Source of the DNA: Myxococcales bacterium
GTDB lineage: Bacteria; Myxococcota_A; Bradymonadia; Bradymonadales; Bradymonadaceae
Direction of reading: 5' to 3'
NCBI GenBank assembly: GCA_026988815.1
Contig: JALSKP010000761.1
Location: 1 to 35,929 of the forward strand
DNA: 35,929 bases
How positions within the stretch are numbered: position 1 is the first letter of the stretch; every line of letters starts with the position of its first letter. Of the stretch, positions 26,827-35,929 are shown piece after piece. The notes beneath the pieces are model-generated. The model made no database searches and was not told where the DNA came from. It saw nothing but the letters and a program-made list of their open reading frames with translations. The translations under genes and the position numbers were made by a program.

Positions 26827-26899
26827 AGGATTACCGGTAATAAGGACATTTTCTGGACGAAAGTAGTATGATCATTTTCTGAGGAATGGAAAGTGAATC

Positions 26900-26915
26900 G
26901 TAGGGTTACCCCTAC
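26900..26915. terminator. Short hairpin GTAGGG-TTAC-CCCTAC, possible terminator or regulatory hairpin
   Basis: Perfect 6-bp arms with a 4-nt loop between the SQR-like gene stop and the next gene; no strong T-tract. Confidence 0.3.
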
Positions 26916-26961
26916 AAGGGAAGAAAATAACAGAAAGGGATCACACTAGACCAGGACGACA

Positions 26962-28212
26962 TTACACCTTTCCTTTCAACATCATGTTCCAGTAAAGGCT
27001 CGGCAGAGCATGGCGTTTTAAAAACCACATCGAACGGCGTGGTTTATTCTGTGCAAAAGGAAAAGATTCCATAATCACACCATCGTAACCAAACTCGGCA
27101 AGCATTACGTGTGAACGATCAGTGACAAGAGGACAGGATGCGTACCCGTTGTATTTCGCAGTCGGCGCCTTCCCCTGACTTACAAGATACAGATTTTCGG
27201 CCATCACAGGCGCTTGCTTTCGAATCGCCGCGCCCGTTTTTGAACAAGGCAAACTGCTCGCGTCGCCAATCGAGAAAATATTCTTATAGGTCACGTGCTG
27301 GGTGCTGAATTTATCAACCTCAACATAACCAAGCGCTTCAGAAGAAGGCGTAATTTCGTAACAAAGGGTTTTGAGTTCTTCCACATCCAGACTTTTAGCC
27401 GTCGATATAGAAGAGTGTTTGATGAAATCTGGAGCGCTCATTGGCGGCGTGATATGCATCATATCATAATCAATGATCGTCTCTTTTCCCGTTGCTACCT
27501 CGGTCAAGGTTGCTTTTTTATTGTCCGCATCAACGGCCGTTAGATGATGGCCAAACATCGTTTCAATCCCGCGCTCTTTGGCCATCGCATTCAGTGGAAT
27601 CTTATAGCGCTCAATACCGAACATCGCACCACCCGGCGCGACGTAGATTATCTTCGTCTTATCGCCAATCCCCGCTTTTCTAAAACTCTCCTCCGCCAAC
27701 CACATAATTTTTTGAGGAGCACCCGCACATTTTATCGGGTTCGTTGGAAAGGTGAAAATAGCCGTTCCCCCTTTAAAGTTTTTGATCTCCTCCCATGTGG
27801 AATTCATCGTATCCCACGTATAGTTTGAGCATAACCCGTTCCCCTTCCCAAGATTTCCAACGACTCCTTTGATGTTTTCAAAATCCAACTGAATACCAGG
27901 CGCGACCACCAAGAATTCGTATTCAATCGTCTTCCCATCCGATAAAGTGACCTGGTTTTCTTCGGGTTCAAAGGTGGCTACCTTTTCTTGGATCCACTTC
28001 ACCCCCTTTGGAATAACCGATTTCATAGGTCTTGCGGTCTCCTCTCGACTCACAACGCCTCCTCCCACAAGCGTCCATAAGGGCTGATAGGCATGGCGTT
28101 CACTGGGTTCTATAATCACAATATCACTCGGCGAAAATTTCTTTTTCAACATCGAGGCCACCGTAATTCCAGCCGTTCCCCCACCTACAATAACGATTTT
28201 AACTTTTTCCAC
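26962..28212 (-). CDS. Sulfide:quinone oxidoreductase-like FAD/NAD(P)-binding protein
   Basis: KIVIVGGGTAGITVASMLKKK, HAYQPLWTLVGGGVV, FPTNPIKCAGAPQKIMWLAEE, IFSIGDASSLPCSKTGAAIRKQAPVMAENL; SQRDL/type II SQR-like. Confidence 0.87.
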   Translation of the reverse strand: MEKVKIVIVGGGTAGITVASMLKKKFSPSDIVIIEPSERHAYQPLWTLVGGGVVSREETARPMKSVIPKGVKWIQEKVATFEPEENQVTLSDGKTIEYEFLVVAPGIQLDFENIKGVVGNLGKGNGLCSNYTWDTMNSTWEEIKNFKGGTAIFTFPTNPIKCAGAPQKIMWLAEESFRKAGIGDKTKIIYVAPGGAMFGIERYKIPLNAMAKERGIETMFGHHLTAVDADNKKATLTEVATGKETIIDYDMMHITPPMSAPDFIKHSSISTAKSLDVEELKTLCYEITPSSEALGYVEVDKFSTQHVTYKNIFSIGDASSLPCSKTGAAIRKQAPVMAENLYLVSQGKAPTAKYNGYASCPLVTDRSHVMLAEFGYDGVIMESFPFAQNKPRRSMWFLKRHALPSLYWNMMLKGKV

Positions 28213-28330
28213 TGTTTTCCTCCAGAATAACGTATTAGCGAACCAAAACTAAATATACACAATTTGAGCCTTTCACGCCCGAAAGGATTCAGTTTTTTGC
28301 ACAATTATAGGTTTTATTTTGCATGCGTTG

Positions 28331-29047
28331 TTAAACGAAGAGATCCAGGAGGGTTTTTTCGGCCGGTCCGATCACTTCCTCATCGAAATCGGCGTTCTGT
28401 GTAGGTTCAACGTTTAAGTAAATCGTTCGCGCGCCTTCGTCTTTGGCGACTGACACAAATTTCGCGGCTGGCATGACCATTCCCGAAGTTCCGATGGAGA
28501 TAAAAAGATCACAATTAATCAAAGCCGCCTCAGATCTTGGAATCACGCGCGGCGGTAGTATTTCGCCGAATAGTACGATATCGGGACGAATAAATTCGCC
28601 GCATCGCTCGCATAAGGGCAGCTCATCAAGATGGGCTTCTTCGTCTTCAAAGCGAGGCAAGTCACAATCTCGATTTGAGCATCTTGAAAAACGAAGATTG
28701 CCGTGCAGTTCAATTACATTCGAACTTCCCGCCATCTGATGAAAGCCATCCACGTTTTGGGTTGCCAGTTGAAAACGTTGAGAGGTAAGAAGTTTTTTTT
28801 CCAGTGCGGCCAGCGCAAAATGGGCAGCGTTGGGTTCGGCCTCACACGCCGATTGTCGAAGGGGGCCAAAGGCTTTCCACATGCCACGAGGATCTGCGTG
28901 CATCATTGCAACGTGGGTATACTTTGCCAGATCTTCTTTTTCCCACAATCCGCCCGGTCCACGATAGGTGCCAAGTCCTGAAGCTACCGAGACTCCAGCG
29001 CCCGTAAGAACGACAATCTTTTGATAGTCCGATAATTTTAATACCAT
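28331..29047 (-). CDS. Sir2-family NAD-dependent deacylase
   Basis: IVVLTGAGVSVASGLGTYRGPGGLWE, LATQNVDGFHQMAGSSNVIELHGNL, CERCGEFIRPDIVLFGE, LFISIGTSGMVMPAAKF. Confidence 0.95.
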   Translation of the reverse strand: MVLKLSDYQKIVVLTGAGVSVASGLGTYRGPGGLWEKEDLAKYTHVAMMHADPRGMWKAFGPLRQSACEAEPNAAHFALAALEKKLLTSQRFQLATQNVDGFHQMAGSSNVIELHGNLRFSRCSNRDCDLPRFEDEEAHLDELPLCERCGEFIRPDIVLFGEILPPRVIPRSEAALINCDLFISIGTSGMVMPAAKFVSVAKDEGARTIYLNVEPTQNADFDEEVIGPAEKTLLDLFV

Positions 29048-29934
29048 TATTGAGGCTCCAATTCTGCCCTTTCTACCATCACTTCAAACGCGCCCGACCA
29101 GGTGGGAAAGGCAGGAAGATAATACAATCTCGCGACCGCCTCAACCTCTTTGTCGGGATCAATTTTGTACAAAAAGTGCTCGCCTAAAAAACGCTGATGC
29201 TCGAGCCTTGTATCGTCGATGAGGGAATGGGCAAGATTTAAATGGTTGGTGAGTTTACCATTTCCATCTACGAAAAATCTTGCCATCGTCAATCCAGCAA
29301 GTCGTTCTTTGGTGCGAAGAGCCTTGGCAATCTTTGGACCGTGCCAAAGCGCCAAGGGTTCTTTTTGGAAAACATTGACGACAATTACATACGCGCGAGA
29401 AGCAAGACCAGCCGGAACGCGATGGGCCGAGTTATAACTTTTGAATTTAATCTCGACGTCCATGATATTATCGATCAATTCCAAGGTCACCCATAGCCCC
29501 AAATTCTTTTTGCGGTCCTCAATTTCTATGCGATCTTTTACGAGCGCTTGATGTGGCAGATGACAATCTATGCACACCTTTTCTTGTACATCCTTGCCTC
29601 TTTCCATTTTTTTCAACGCGTTCAATTCCAAAGACTCGATTAAAACGGGAATCTTTTTCCCCTCCCCAAATTTTTTGGGATCCATCTGAGGATAAATACC
29701 CGAGACGTCAAAGGTCCGTCCTTCTCCCAAAGTCCGAACTTGGGCATGGCAGGTCGCGCATTTTTGAATTGTTTTAAAAGGCTTCTTTTTTTCAATTTCT
29801 TTGTTAGCAAAGACCTCTGTTTGCAAAGGGTCTTCCTTGGGATTGGATTCACCATCAACAGTCGCAGAATGGTGACTTGAATTGCTACCCGTACAACAAA
29901 GTAAAAAAAGGAAAAGAAAGAAAAAGACTTTCAC
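29047..29934 (-). CDS. Diheme (two CXXCH) cytochrome c-type lipoprotein
   Basis: Lipoprotein-like LFLFLLCCTGSNSS; heme motifs KCATCHAQVRT and VCIDCHLPHQA; SAHRVPAGLASRAYVIVVNVFQ resembles cytochrome c554-type C-terminal regions. Confidence 0.8.
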   Translation of the reverse strand: MKVFFFLFLFLLCCTGSNSSHHSATVDGESNPKEDPLQTEVFANKEIEKKKPFKTIQKCATCHAQVRTLGEGRTFDVSGIYPQMDPKKFGEGKKIPVLIESLELNALKKMERGKDVQEKVCIDCHLPHQALVKDRIEIEDRKKNLGLWVTLELIDNIMDVEIKFKSYNSAHRVPAGLASRAYVIVVNVFQKEPLALWHGPKIAKALRTKERLAGLTMARFFVDGNGKLTNHLNLAHSLIDDTRLEHQRFLGEHFLYKIDPDKEVEAVARLYYLPAFPTWSGAFEVMVERAELEPQ

Positions 29935-31088
29935 TTTATAGAATCCAGAACCGTTTCGATTTGCTCGAATCCGAGTCGTAAGAGAAAGTTTGAATTACGC
30001 CCATAGCTTTTTGCACCCAGAATAAAGAGATCATTTTCTGGACTTTTTAAGGTCTCCAAACCGGGCGATACTTGGGCCAAACAATCTGCTCCACTGTCTT
30101 GAGATAGTAAAGATGCAGACAAGTTCATCGGCCCCTCAAAGGCGTAGCATAAATGCACCTGCAGTTCACGGAGCAGATTTAAATCCGGACGATAACCAAC
30201 ATTGGATACGACCTCATCGACCACGATCTCGATGCTTTCTTCGTCGTTTTCGAGGGTGACGCGAATCGCGCCGTCATCAGAAGGTGCGAAGGCGCTAACA
30301 CCAAATCCAATGAAAGGACTCACACCATCTTTTTCTCCAGACAACAACGCGTTACCCAAAATACAATTGGCCTTGCGTTCGGGAAGCGAATCATCGGCGA
30401 TAACCGTGTAAGGATGTGGAGTCAAAACAAGCCACGAGATTTGGGTGGAGGGTCGCTCTTTTTTGAATTTCAACAGCTCTATGATCGATGTTATCGCCGA
30501 AAAACCGCCACCCACAACCAAGGTTCTTTTCCCAGAATACCTCGCCTCATCCGTCTTCGCATTCACTTCATAACGTTGAATCTTATCCTCGAATTGTGCT
30601 TCATTGATAACCGGCAGTCCGCCGATTCCTAAATTTGCCGGGTTCTCATATACGCCACTTGCGTCCACCAAAAAGTCGGCATGGTCGATAAACTCTCTTC
30701 CATCCTTTCTGATGAGAACACGAAAAGCTCCAGTTTTAGAACGCGAGCCAACGTGTTGCATTTTAATCGCCCCTTCACGCGTCACACCGATAACTTCGCT
30801 ATGGGTTTGAACAATATCCCCCAAACTTGCAGCCAGGGGGCTCAGATATTGATCTAAAAATTCTTGCGCCGTGGGATACTCTTGCGTGGGTTCAAAGCCG
30901 ATTTTTTTGGCACCCCATTCGCTCACATTTAATGTCCAATTTGAAAAGAGTTCAATATGGCCCCACCTGGACATCGATGCCCCGATTTCTCCTTTTTCGT
31001 AGAGGGTGACCTGATGCCCTTTTTCTACTGCCCGAACGGCGAACTCAACCCCAATCGGACCACCACCTAAAACAATAATTTTCAACAT
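29931..31088 (-). CDS. FAD-dependent oxidoreductase (flavin monooxygenase/NAD(P)-binding type)
   Basis: KIIVLGGGPIGVEFAVRAVEKGHQVTLYEKGEIGASMSRWGH, TLVVGGGFSAITSIIELLKFK, VVSNVGYRPDLNLLREL. ATG 31088 with GAGGTAG upstream preferred to 31109. Confidence 0.8.
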   Translation of the reverse strand: MLKIIVLGGGPIGVEFAVRAVEKGHQVTLYEKGEIGASMSRWGHIELFSNWTLNVSEWGAKKIGFEPTQEYPTAQEFLDQYLSPLAASLGDIVQTHSEVIGVTREGAIKMQHVGSRSKTGAFRVLIRKDGREFIDHADFLVDASGVYENPANLGIGGLPVINEAQFEDKIQRYEVNAKTDEARYSGKRTLVVGGGFSAITSIIELLKFKKERPSTQISWLVLTPHPYTVIADDSLPERKANCILGNALLSGEKDGVSPFIGFGVSAFAPSDDGAIRVTLENDEESIEIVVDEVVSNVGYRPDLNLLRELQVHLCYAFEGPMNLSASLLSQDSGADCLAQVSPGLETLKSPENDLFILGAKSYGRNSNFLLRLGFEQIETVLDSIK

Positions 31089-31093
31089 TTCTA

Positions 31094-31432
31094 CTACCTC
31101 GTGGGCCATGCGTAATCGAATTTAACGGGTCTTTGGTCGAGAAAAATATAACCATGATCATCTTCTTTAAATCTCATCGCAATCCATTTTTCCCTTCCTT
31201 TTTCTCCTACCGACACCAGCGCTTCATATACTTTTCCATCGAACAAAATACGTTCTATCCATACTCGCTTTTCCTTTTTAACACCCCAGTCTTCAACAAA
31301 ACGATAGGGATCGGTGGCCAATTCTAACCCGTTTTTGGATGCACTTAATGTGGATTGGTTTCCTTCTATTTTTGGCACAGACCCACAAGAAACGAAAAGA
31401 AAGACATAGCTCAAGACAACGAGGCGTTTCAT
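31094..31432 (-). CDS. Small hypothetical lipoprotein
   Basis: MKRLVVLSYVFLFVSCGSVPK lipobox; embedded in an operon with short overlaps on both sides. Confidence 0.7.
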   Translation of the reverse strand: MKRLVVLSYVFLFVSCGSVPKIEGNQSTLSASKNGLELATDPYRFVEDWGVKKEKRVWIERILFDGKVYEALVSVGEKGREKWIAMRFKEDDHGYIFLDQRPVKFDYAWPTR

Positions 31433-32406
31433 TCTTCCACCAAGGTCACTAAAAAGCGCTCGCTTTTTATATCTAATTTTTGCATCAAAGCGCTGACCAA
31501 ATGCATGGCTTGACCAAGTTTTACATCGCTTGAAAAACCAATGATAATGCGCTCCTTTTCTTCAAGAGGGCGCTTAAAAAGAGCGCCCATCACCTGTGGA
31601 AGAAAGGTCGAAAAATCAGAGCATTCCGCATTCAGACATTCCTGATGAAAACTTTTTAGGATCTGGCCCTCTTTCGTTTTTAGGCGCAGATTTTTTCCAT
31701 CTAGGGATAGAGAAAGAATGCGGGTAGGCATTTTTGTCCCCACACTCGTCCGGACCTTGAGCGATGTCATTGCCTCGTCGGACGCGCCGATCAAATACAT
31801 TTGAAACAATCCTAAAACACCCGCCATTTGAAACATCACTTGGTGAACACTTGCCCACTTTCGATCTTTGGTCGTTATAATTTCAAAAGATGCGGGTGCG
31901 GGATCTTGCTCAAGAAATTCATTAATCCAACGCCGCCCATGTTGGCCAAGTTCGGGGTGTTTTACGGGCTCCACTTCTTCTTCGATTTCCCCAAATGGAG
32001 TAATCATTCGCTTTCCACTCAGAATGATCGGGAAGGTAGGCAAGCGCTTTTCAGCTGTCCATTTTTTAGTTAGCCCAGAGAAAAGCGCCTTACTCGTCGA
32101 CAGATTATTCAACGCAAAAAGGTATTCCTTTTTAGGAAGCCAGTTTACCTTCCAGCCCTCTTTTGAATGATGTAATTTGATCGGAATTCGAAGCGTCCCT
32201 TTGCCTTGAATCGAAATTTCGCTCGCAAAATGTTCGTCACCGACCTTTTCCATCGTCAGGATCGCATCGAAAAAAAATGCCTTCCCATACTTTTCTTTGA
32301 GCTCTTTACCAATTTCGGAGTGAAGGCTTTGCGAGAAAAGCATCGTCGGAAATATCAAAAGACCTAGAAAGAGAAGGCCTGCAAATTTTTTGGAAAAACA
32401 AAACAT
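31429..32406 (-). CDS. Secreted hypothetical protein, possible TolR/ExbD-like C-terminal segment
   Basis: Signal peptide FAGLLFLGLLIFPTMLFSQS; C-terminus IIIGFSSDVKLGQAMHLVSALMQKLDIKSERFLVTL resembles the periplasmic fold motif of ExbD/TolR, by eye only. Confidence 0.6.
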   Translation of the reverse strand: MFCFSKKFAGLLFLGLLIFPTMLFSQSLHSEIGKELKEKYGKAFFFDAILTMEKVGDEHFASEISIQGKGTLRIPIKLHHSKEGWKVNWLPKKEYLFALNNLSTSKALFSGLTKKWTAEKRLPTFPIILSGKRMITPFGEIEEEVEPVKHPELGQHGRRWINEFLEQDPAPASFEIITTKDRKWASVHQVMFQMAGVLGLFQMYLIGASDEAMTSLKVRTSVGTKMPTRILSLSLDGKNLRLKTKEGQILKSFHQECLNAECSDFSTFLPQVMGALFKRPLEEKERIIIGFSSDVKLGQAMHLVSALMQKLDIKSERFLVTLVEE

Positions 32407-34394
32407 TAGGAATCTAAAATGGACTCAAATTTCATGGCGACATTGTCGGGTGTAAATCCGAATTTTTCAAACACGATAGGCGCGGGCGCTGACGCTCCAA
32501 AGGCCTCCACTCCCACAACACGGTCAACGCCCCATGTGTAGCGTTCCCAACCAAAAGGCGAGGCTGCTTCGACGGCAATGCGTTTCGTTAAAGAAGAGGG
32601 CAAAATATCTTCTCTATATTTACTATCTTGAGACGCGAAAAGCTCCCAACATGGCATACTCACCACACGAACATAGGTCCCTTTTTCGGCCAATAATTTC
32701 TGTGCACCTAAGGCCAAAGAAACCTCGCTACCTGTGGCAATGATAATACCCACCGGACTTTCTTTTGCGTCGTTGATGACATAGGCGCCCTTCGATGCGT
32801 CACCGATTCGCTTTTGTTTTGCGGCGTCAAAGGTGGGCACATTTTGCCGTGTTAGAACCAAACAGGAAGGACCGGTTTTGCGTTCCAAGGCTTGCGCCCA
32901 ACAGGTCGCTGTCTCGTTTGCGTCTGCGGGACGGAAAACAAAATAGTTTGGCAAGGCGCGCAACATCGCAATTTGGTCCGTCGGTTGATGCGTCGGACCA
33001 TCTTCGCCCAGGCCAATAGAATCATGGGTAAAGACCATCAGTGAAGGCACATGACTAAGTGCGGCGAGTCGAAGTGCGGGTTTCATATAATCGGCAAATA
33101 CCAAAAAGGTAGCGCCAAAACCGCGAAGCCCGCCGTGCAAAGTCATTCCATTTGCGATGGCTGCCATTGCGTGTTCGCGAACGCCGTAGTGAATATTTTG
33201 CCCGTTAAAACTGCCGCGTTCGATCAGACCGAATTGCTCATGCAAGGTTTTTGTAGAGCCCGCCAAGTCGGCTGAACCACCGGTAAGTTCAGGGAGAACA
33301 CCGAAGATGTGTTTGATAATTTTTCCACCCGAGGCCCGGGTTGCCATCCCTTTTTCGTCCGGCTCAAAAAACGGCAAGTCCGCGATCCAGCCTTCCGGTA
33401 ATTCTCCACTTAGGCGTCTTTTAAGAGATGCATATTTGCGCTCTTCCATCGCTGAATAAGAAGCAATTTTTTTCACACATCCCGCTTCAGCATCCATTCC
33501 AGCCTCGTAGGCATTCATATGTTCGTAAACTTCTTCTGGCACATGAAAAGGGGGATGATCCCACCCATAGGCCGCCTTGGTTTTCTTAATTTCTTCCTCG
33601 CCTAAAGGCGAACCATGAGAGGCAGAAGTATTGGCTTTATTTGGAGATCCAAAACCGATAATTGTTCGCAAGGAAATTAAACTTGGACGGTCGCCAACCT
33701 TTTTAGCATTGGTGATCGCGTGATCGATGGCATCAATATCGTTGCCGTCCAGAACGCGATCGACATGCCAACCGTAGGACTCGAAACGCTTGAGAACATC
33801 TTCTGTAAAAGAAATTTCGGTCGTGCCATCGATCGTAATTTCATTATCGTCAAAAATAAAAATCAATCGTCCTAAACCAAGATGGCCGGCCAACGAGCAC
33901 GCCTCAGCTGATACGCCTTCCATGAGGTCTCCATCAGAGCAAATTCCGTAGGTAAAATGGTCAATCAAACCATCGTATCGCTCACGTAATTGCGCCTCCG
34001 CGATTGCCATTCCGACGGCCGTACTAATGCCTTGTCCCAAGGGACCGGTGGTCGTTTCTACGCCATCGGTAACGCCGACTTCGGGATGTCCGGGTGTGAT
34101 GCTTCCCCACTGCCGAAAGTTTTTAATTTGGTCCATCGACATCTGCTCGTAACCGGTAAGGTGGAGCAATCCGTAGAGCAACATCGAGGCATGACCGTTG
34201 GAAAGAACGAAGCGATCGCGGTTATACCAGGTCGGATTTGTGGGGCTATGGCAAAGGTGACGTTGCCAAATGGTGTAGGCGGCGGGAGCCAAACCCATTG
34301 GCGCCCCCGGATGTCCGCTATTGGCTTTTTGAACGGCGTCGATGGCCAAGGTTCGAATGGTGGTAACGCAGAGTTGATCAAGATCTGTAGCCAT
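32406..34394 (-). CDS. tkt: Transketolase
   Basis: [98 protein letters not shown]. Confidence 0.97.
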   Translation of the reverse strand: MATDLDQLCVTTIRTLAIDAVQKANSGHPGAPMGLAPAAYTIWQRHLCHSPTNPTWYNRDRFVLSNGHASMLLYGLLHLTGYEQMSMDQIKNFRQWGSITPGHPEVGVTDGVETTTGPLGQGISTAVGMAIAEAQLRERYDGLIDHFTYGICSDGDLMEGVSAEACSLAGHLGLGRLIFIFDDNEITIDGTTEISFTEDVLKRFESYGWHVDRVLDGNDIDAIDHAITNAKKVGDRPSLISLRTIIGFGSPNKANTSASHGSPLGEEEIKKTKAAYGWDHPPFHVPEEVYEHMNAYEAGMDAEAGCVKKIASYSAMEERKYASLKRRLSGELPEGWIADLPFFEPDEKGMATRASGGKIIKHIFGVLPELTGGSADLAGSTKTLHEQFGLIERGSFNGQNIHYGVREHAMAAIANGMTLHGGLRGFGATFLVFADYMKPALRLAALSHVPSLMVFTHDSIGLGEDGPTHQPTDQIAMLRALPNYFVFRPADANETATCWAQALERKTGPSCLVLTRQNVPTFDAAKQKRIGDASKGAYVINDAKESPVGIIIATGSEVSLALGAQKLLAEKGTYVRVVSMPCWELFASQDSKYREDILPSSLTKRIAVEAASPFGWERYTWGVDRVVGVEAFGASAPAPIVFEKFGFTPDNVAMKFESILDS

Positions 34395-34506
34395 TGTATT
34401 TCCAACTTAGGGTAGGCTTTCTAATACGCTTCGTACACTCGCCGGTCAACGGTCTAAACGGGATGCTTTCGATTTGTAAAAAGGACTTTATACATTACAA
34501 AAATAG

Positions 34507-34905
34507 TTATTTTTTTCGTAATAGTAGGCATGGATTAATAAATTTCTGGGCGCCATACCCTTTGCAATATATTTGATCACCTGGATTCAACGCGGTAACG
34601 AAATCTTCTTGGGAGTCATCGATCCCAAGATCGATTCCGCCCTCAAGTTCGAGGATAAAGGAGGCTAAAAATCCTCTTCGAATGATGTCTATTCGACCAG
34701 AGACAATGACCTCGTGATCGCTAAGTGTTTTTTGTGCTCGAATAGGATTACTGTCAAATTCATAAATAATTTCAGCTACCGTGAAAATTTCACAGTCTTC
34801 GTCGCGGTTTCGGTCCTTGTTGAAGCATTTTTCGCCTGAAAAACTTTTTTCAATCTTGTCTTTTACTGTTTCCGCTTCCGGGTAACAGGTACCGCTGACC
34901 AACAC
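34507..34905 (-). CDS. tRNA_anti-like (OB-fold) domain protein; exact 5' end uncertain
   Basis: AEIIYEFDSNPIRAQKTLSDHEVIVSGRIDIIRRGFLASFILELEGGIDLGIDDSQEDFVTALNPGDQIYCKGYGAQKFINPCLL follows the tRNA_anti-like OB-fold pattern. Start at 34905 is GTG. Confidence 0.55.
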   Translation of the reverse strand: MLVSGTCYPEAETVKDKIEKSFSGEKCFNKDRNRDEDCEIFTVAEIIYEFDSNPIRAQKTLSDHEVIVSGRIDIIRRGFLASFILELEGGIDLGIDDSQEDFVTALNPGDQIYCKGYGAQKFINPCLLLRKK

Positions 34906-34943
34906 CGCAAAGAATTTCCGCTGAATTCTTTAGAAATAATCTG

Positions 34944-34967
34944 GGTAAGGCTTACCCCTTACCGGTA
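34944..34967. promoter_or_regulatory. Nested palindromes GGTAAGGCTTACC / GGTAAGG-CTTACC-CCTTACC / TACCGGTA
   Basis: Perfect 7-bp arms at 34944-34950 and 34957-34963; TACCGGTA at 34960-34967; located between divergently oriented coding regions. Confidence 0.45.
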
Positions 34968-35066
34968 TAATAACACCAGTTATCCGAATACTGCCACCTT
35001 CTCACGAAGAGTAAGTCTTGGCACACGAATCGCTGTAGTCGAAAGTTCAACCACTGGAGTTTATTT

Positions 35067-35391
35067 ATGAAATTTTATGCCTCTCTTTTCTTTTTCGTCA
35101 CATCCTGCGTTTCCGAGGACTATATTTCAAAACGATTGGGAAGACTACGTCGATAACCATAATTCGTGTCAAAATGATTCCGATTGTGCAATTCTTCAAC
35201 CCTAACTTGGCGTGCGGACAAAGATAGGGGCCAAGCGCTATCGAGAGATGATTTGGGGTGCTCGAGACTACCCATCCTCTAGTTTATCTGGAGTTCCTCA
35301 ACCTCGCGAACCTATTTGTGAGAATCAAATATGCGAGATGAAAATCTCCAAGAATGTGAACGCAGATGAGGCCTTTTATTCATATTACTAA
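35067..35391 (+). pseudogene. Frameshifted small Cys-containing lipoprotein remnant
   Basis: MKFYASLFFFVTSCVSEDYISKRLGRLRR* breaks, then NDWEDYVDNHNSCQNDSDCAILQP* / FNPNLACGQR* and LGVRTKIGAKRYREMIWGARDYPSSSLSGVPQPREPICENQICEMKISKNVNADEAFYSYY* in shifted frames. Confidence 0.65.
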
Positions 35392-35472
35392 TTTGTGATC
35401 GACTCCAATCCCCGCGACAAACCTTTGTTTTATGTATAAGGACGGCTTTTCCTCGTTTAATTTTTCGCTCCA

Positions 35473-35929
35473 TCACGAGCTCAAATCCATATATTCAAAA
35501 CCAGAATAAATATTTGCGCGCTCTTTTCTTATAAAGGCAATCAGACCAAGATTGAACGCTTTGGCTGTTTGGACGGCCAAAGATGATGGCGCGCCAACGG
35601 ATGCTAAAAATGGAACACCCAAGGAAACCGCTTTTTGCACGAGTTCAAAACTCACCCGCCCACTTAGAAAAACAATGCAATCAGAACAGTTTTGCCCTTG
35701 TTCAAGCAGTGCACCGATCAGTTTATCGAAAGCATTATGGCGTCCCACATCTTCTGCGATGGCGATAAACTGGCCGTCATAAGTATAAGCTGAGGCGGCG
35801 TGTAAACCGCCCGTTTTTTGAAAAACCTTTTGTCTTTCTAAACTGCGTGGCGGGATAGCTAACACTATACCAATATTTATTTTCTTCGTATGGACGATTT
35901 TTTTAAATCCACCGATCTTGAGATCCTCC
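35473..35929 (-). CDS. fdhD: FdhD, formate dehydrogenase accessory sulfurtransferase, 5' end beyond the right window edge
   Basis: KTGGLHAASAYTYDGQFIAIAEDVGRHNAFDKLIGALLEQG, CIVFLSGRVSFELVQKAVSLGVPFLASVGAPSSLAVQTAKAFNLGLIAFIRKERANIYSG. Frame stays open upstream of the track start to 35929. Confidence 0.93.
   Translation of the reverse strand, partial: EDLKIGGFKKIVHTKKINIGIVLAIPPRSLERQKVFQKTGGLHAASAYTYDGQFIAIAEDVGRHNAFDKLIGALLEQGQNCSDCIVFLSGRVSFELVQKAVSLGVPFLASVGAPSSLAVQTAKAFNLGLIAFIRKERANIYSGFEYMDLSS

Noticed and set aside
1-35929. tRNA, rRNA, transposase, integrase or prophage genes
   Set aside because: None was recognisable by eye; a tRNAscan-SE and ISfinder search would be needed to exclude them formally.

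Overview
This window looks like chromosomal DNA of moderate GC from a Gram-negative, Myxococcota/Bradymonadota-like bacterium. That affiliation is inferred from the Asn/Cys-rich lipoproteins and the VIT/VWA envelope protein; no rRNA or other marker is present to test it. Contents from left to right: (i) the 5' part of a large alpha-2-macroglobulin-like lipoprotein gene that runs off the left edge; (ii) a Wzx-type flippase paired with a Schlafen/AlbA_2-RecG-like protein carrying a heptad Ser/Asn/Asp tandem repeat; (iii) a glycolytic gap-pgk-tpiA cluster followed by a DUF4241-like gene and a TacA/TacT-like RHH-GNAT toxin-antitoxin pair; (iv) an mmsA-like dehydrogenase; (v) a nirK (cytochrome c fusion)-SUMF1-SCO1 module; (vi) a VIT/VWA protein; (vii) a decaying region with a frameshifted RCC1-like lipoprotein and an inverted pair of short gene-tail-like sequences; (viii) a compact six-gene run (Gfo/Idh/MocA, Cys-rich lipoprotein, DAGK, GFA, PMM/PGM, alpha/beta hydrolase); (ix) an SQR-like flavoprotein; (x) a translationally coupled six-gene run from transketolase to a sirtuin; (xi) an OB-fold-like protein, a second decayed Cys-containing lipoprotein, and the 3' part of fdhD at the right edge. 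I saw no convincing tRNA, rRNA, CRISPR array, transposase or prophage. No clearly new system is proven. The best leads are the repeat-bearing AlbA_2 protein with its flippase neighbour, the tkt-to-sirtuin operon, and the inverted repeat at 21133-21316. All family calls are from reading protein motifs, not from database searches.
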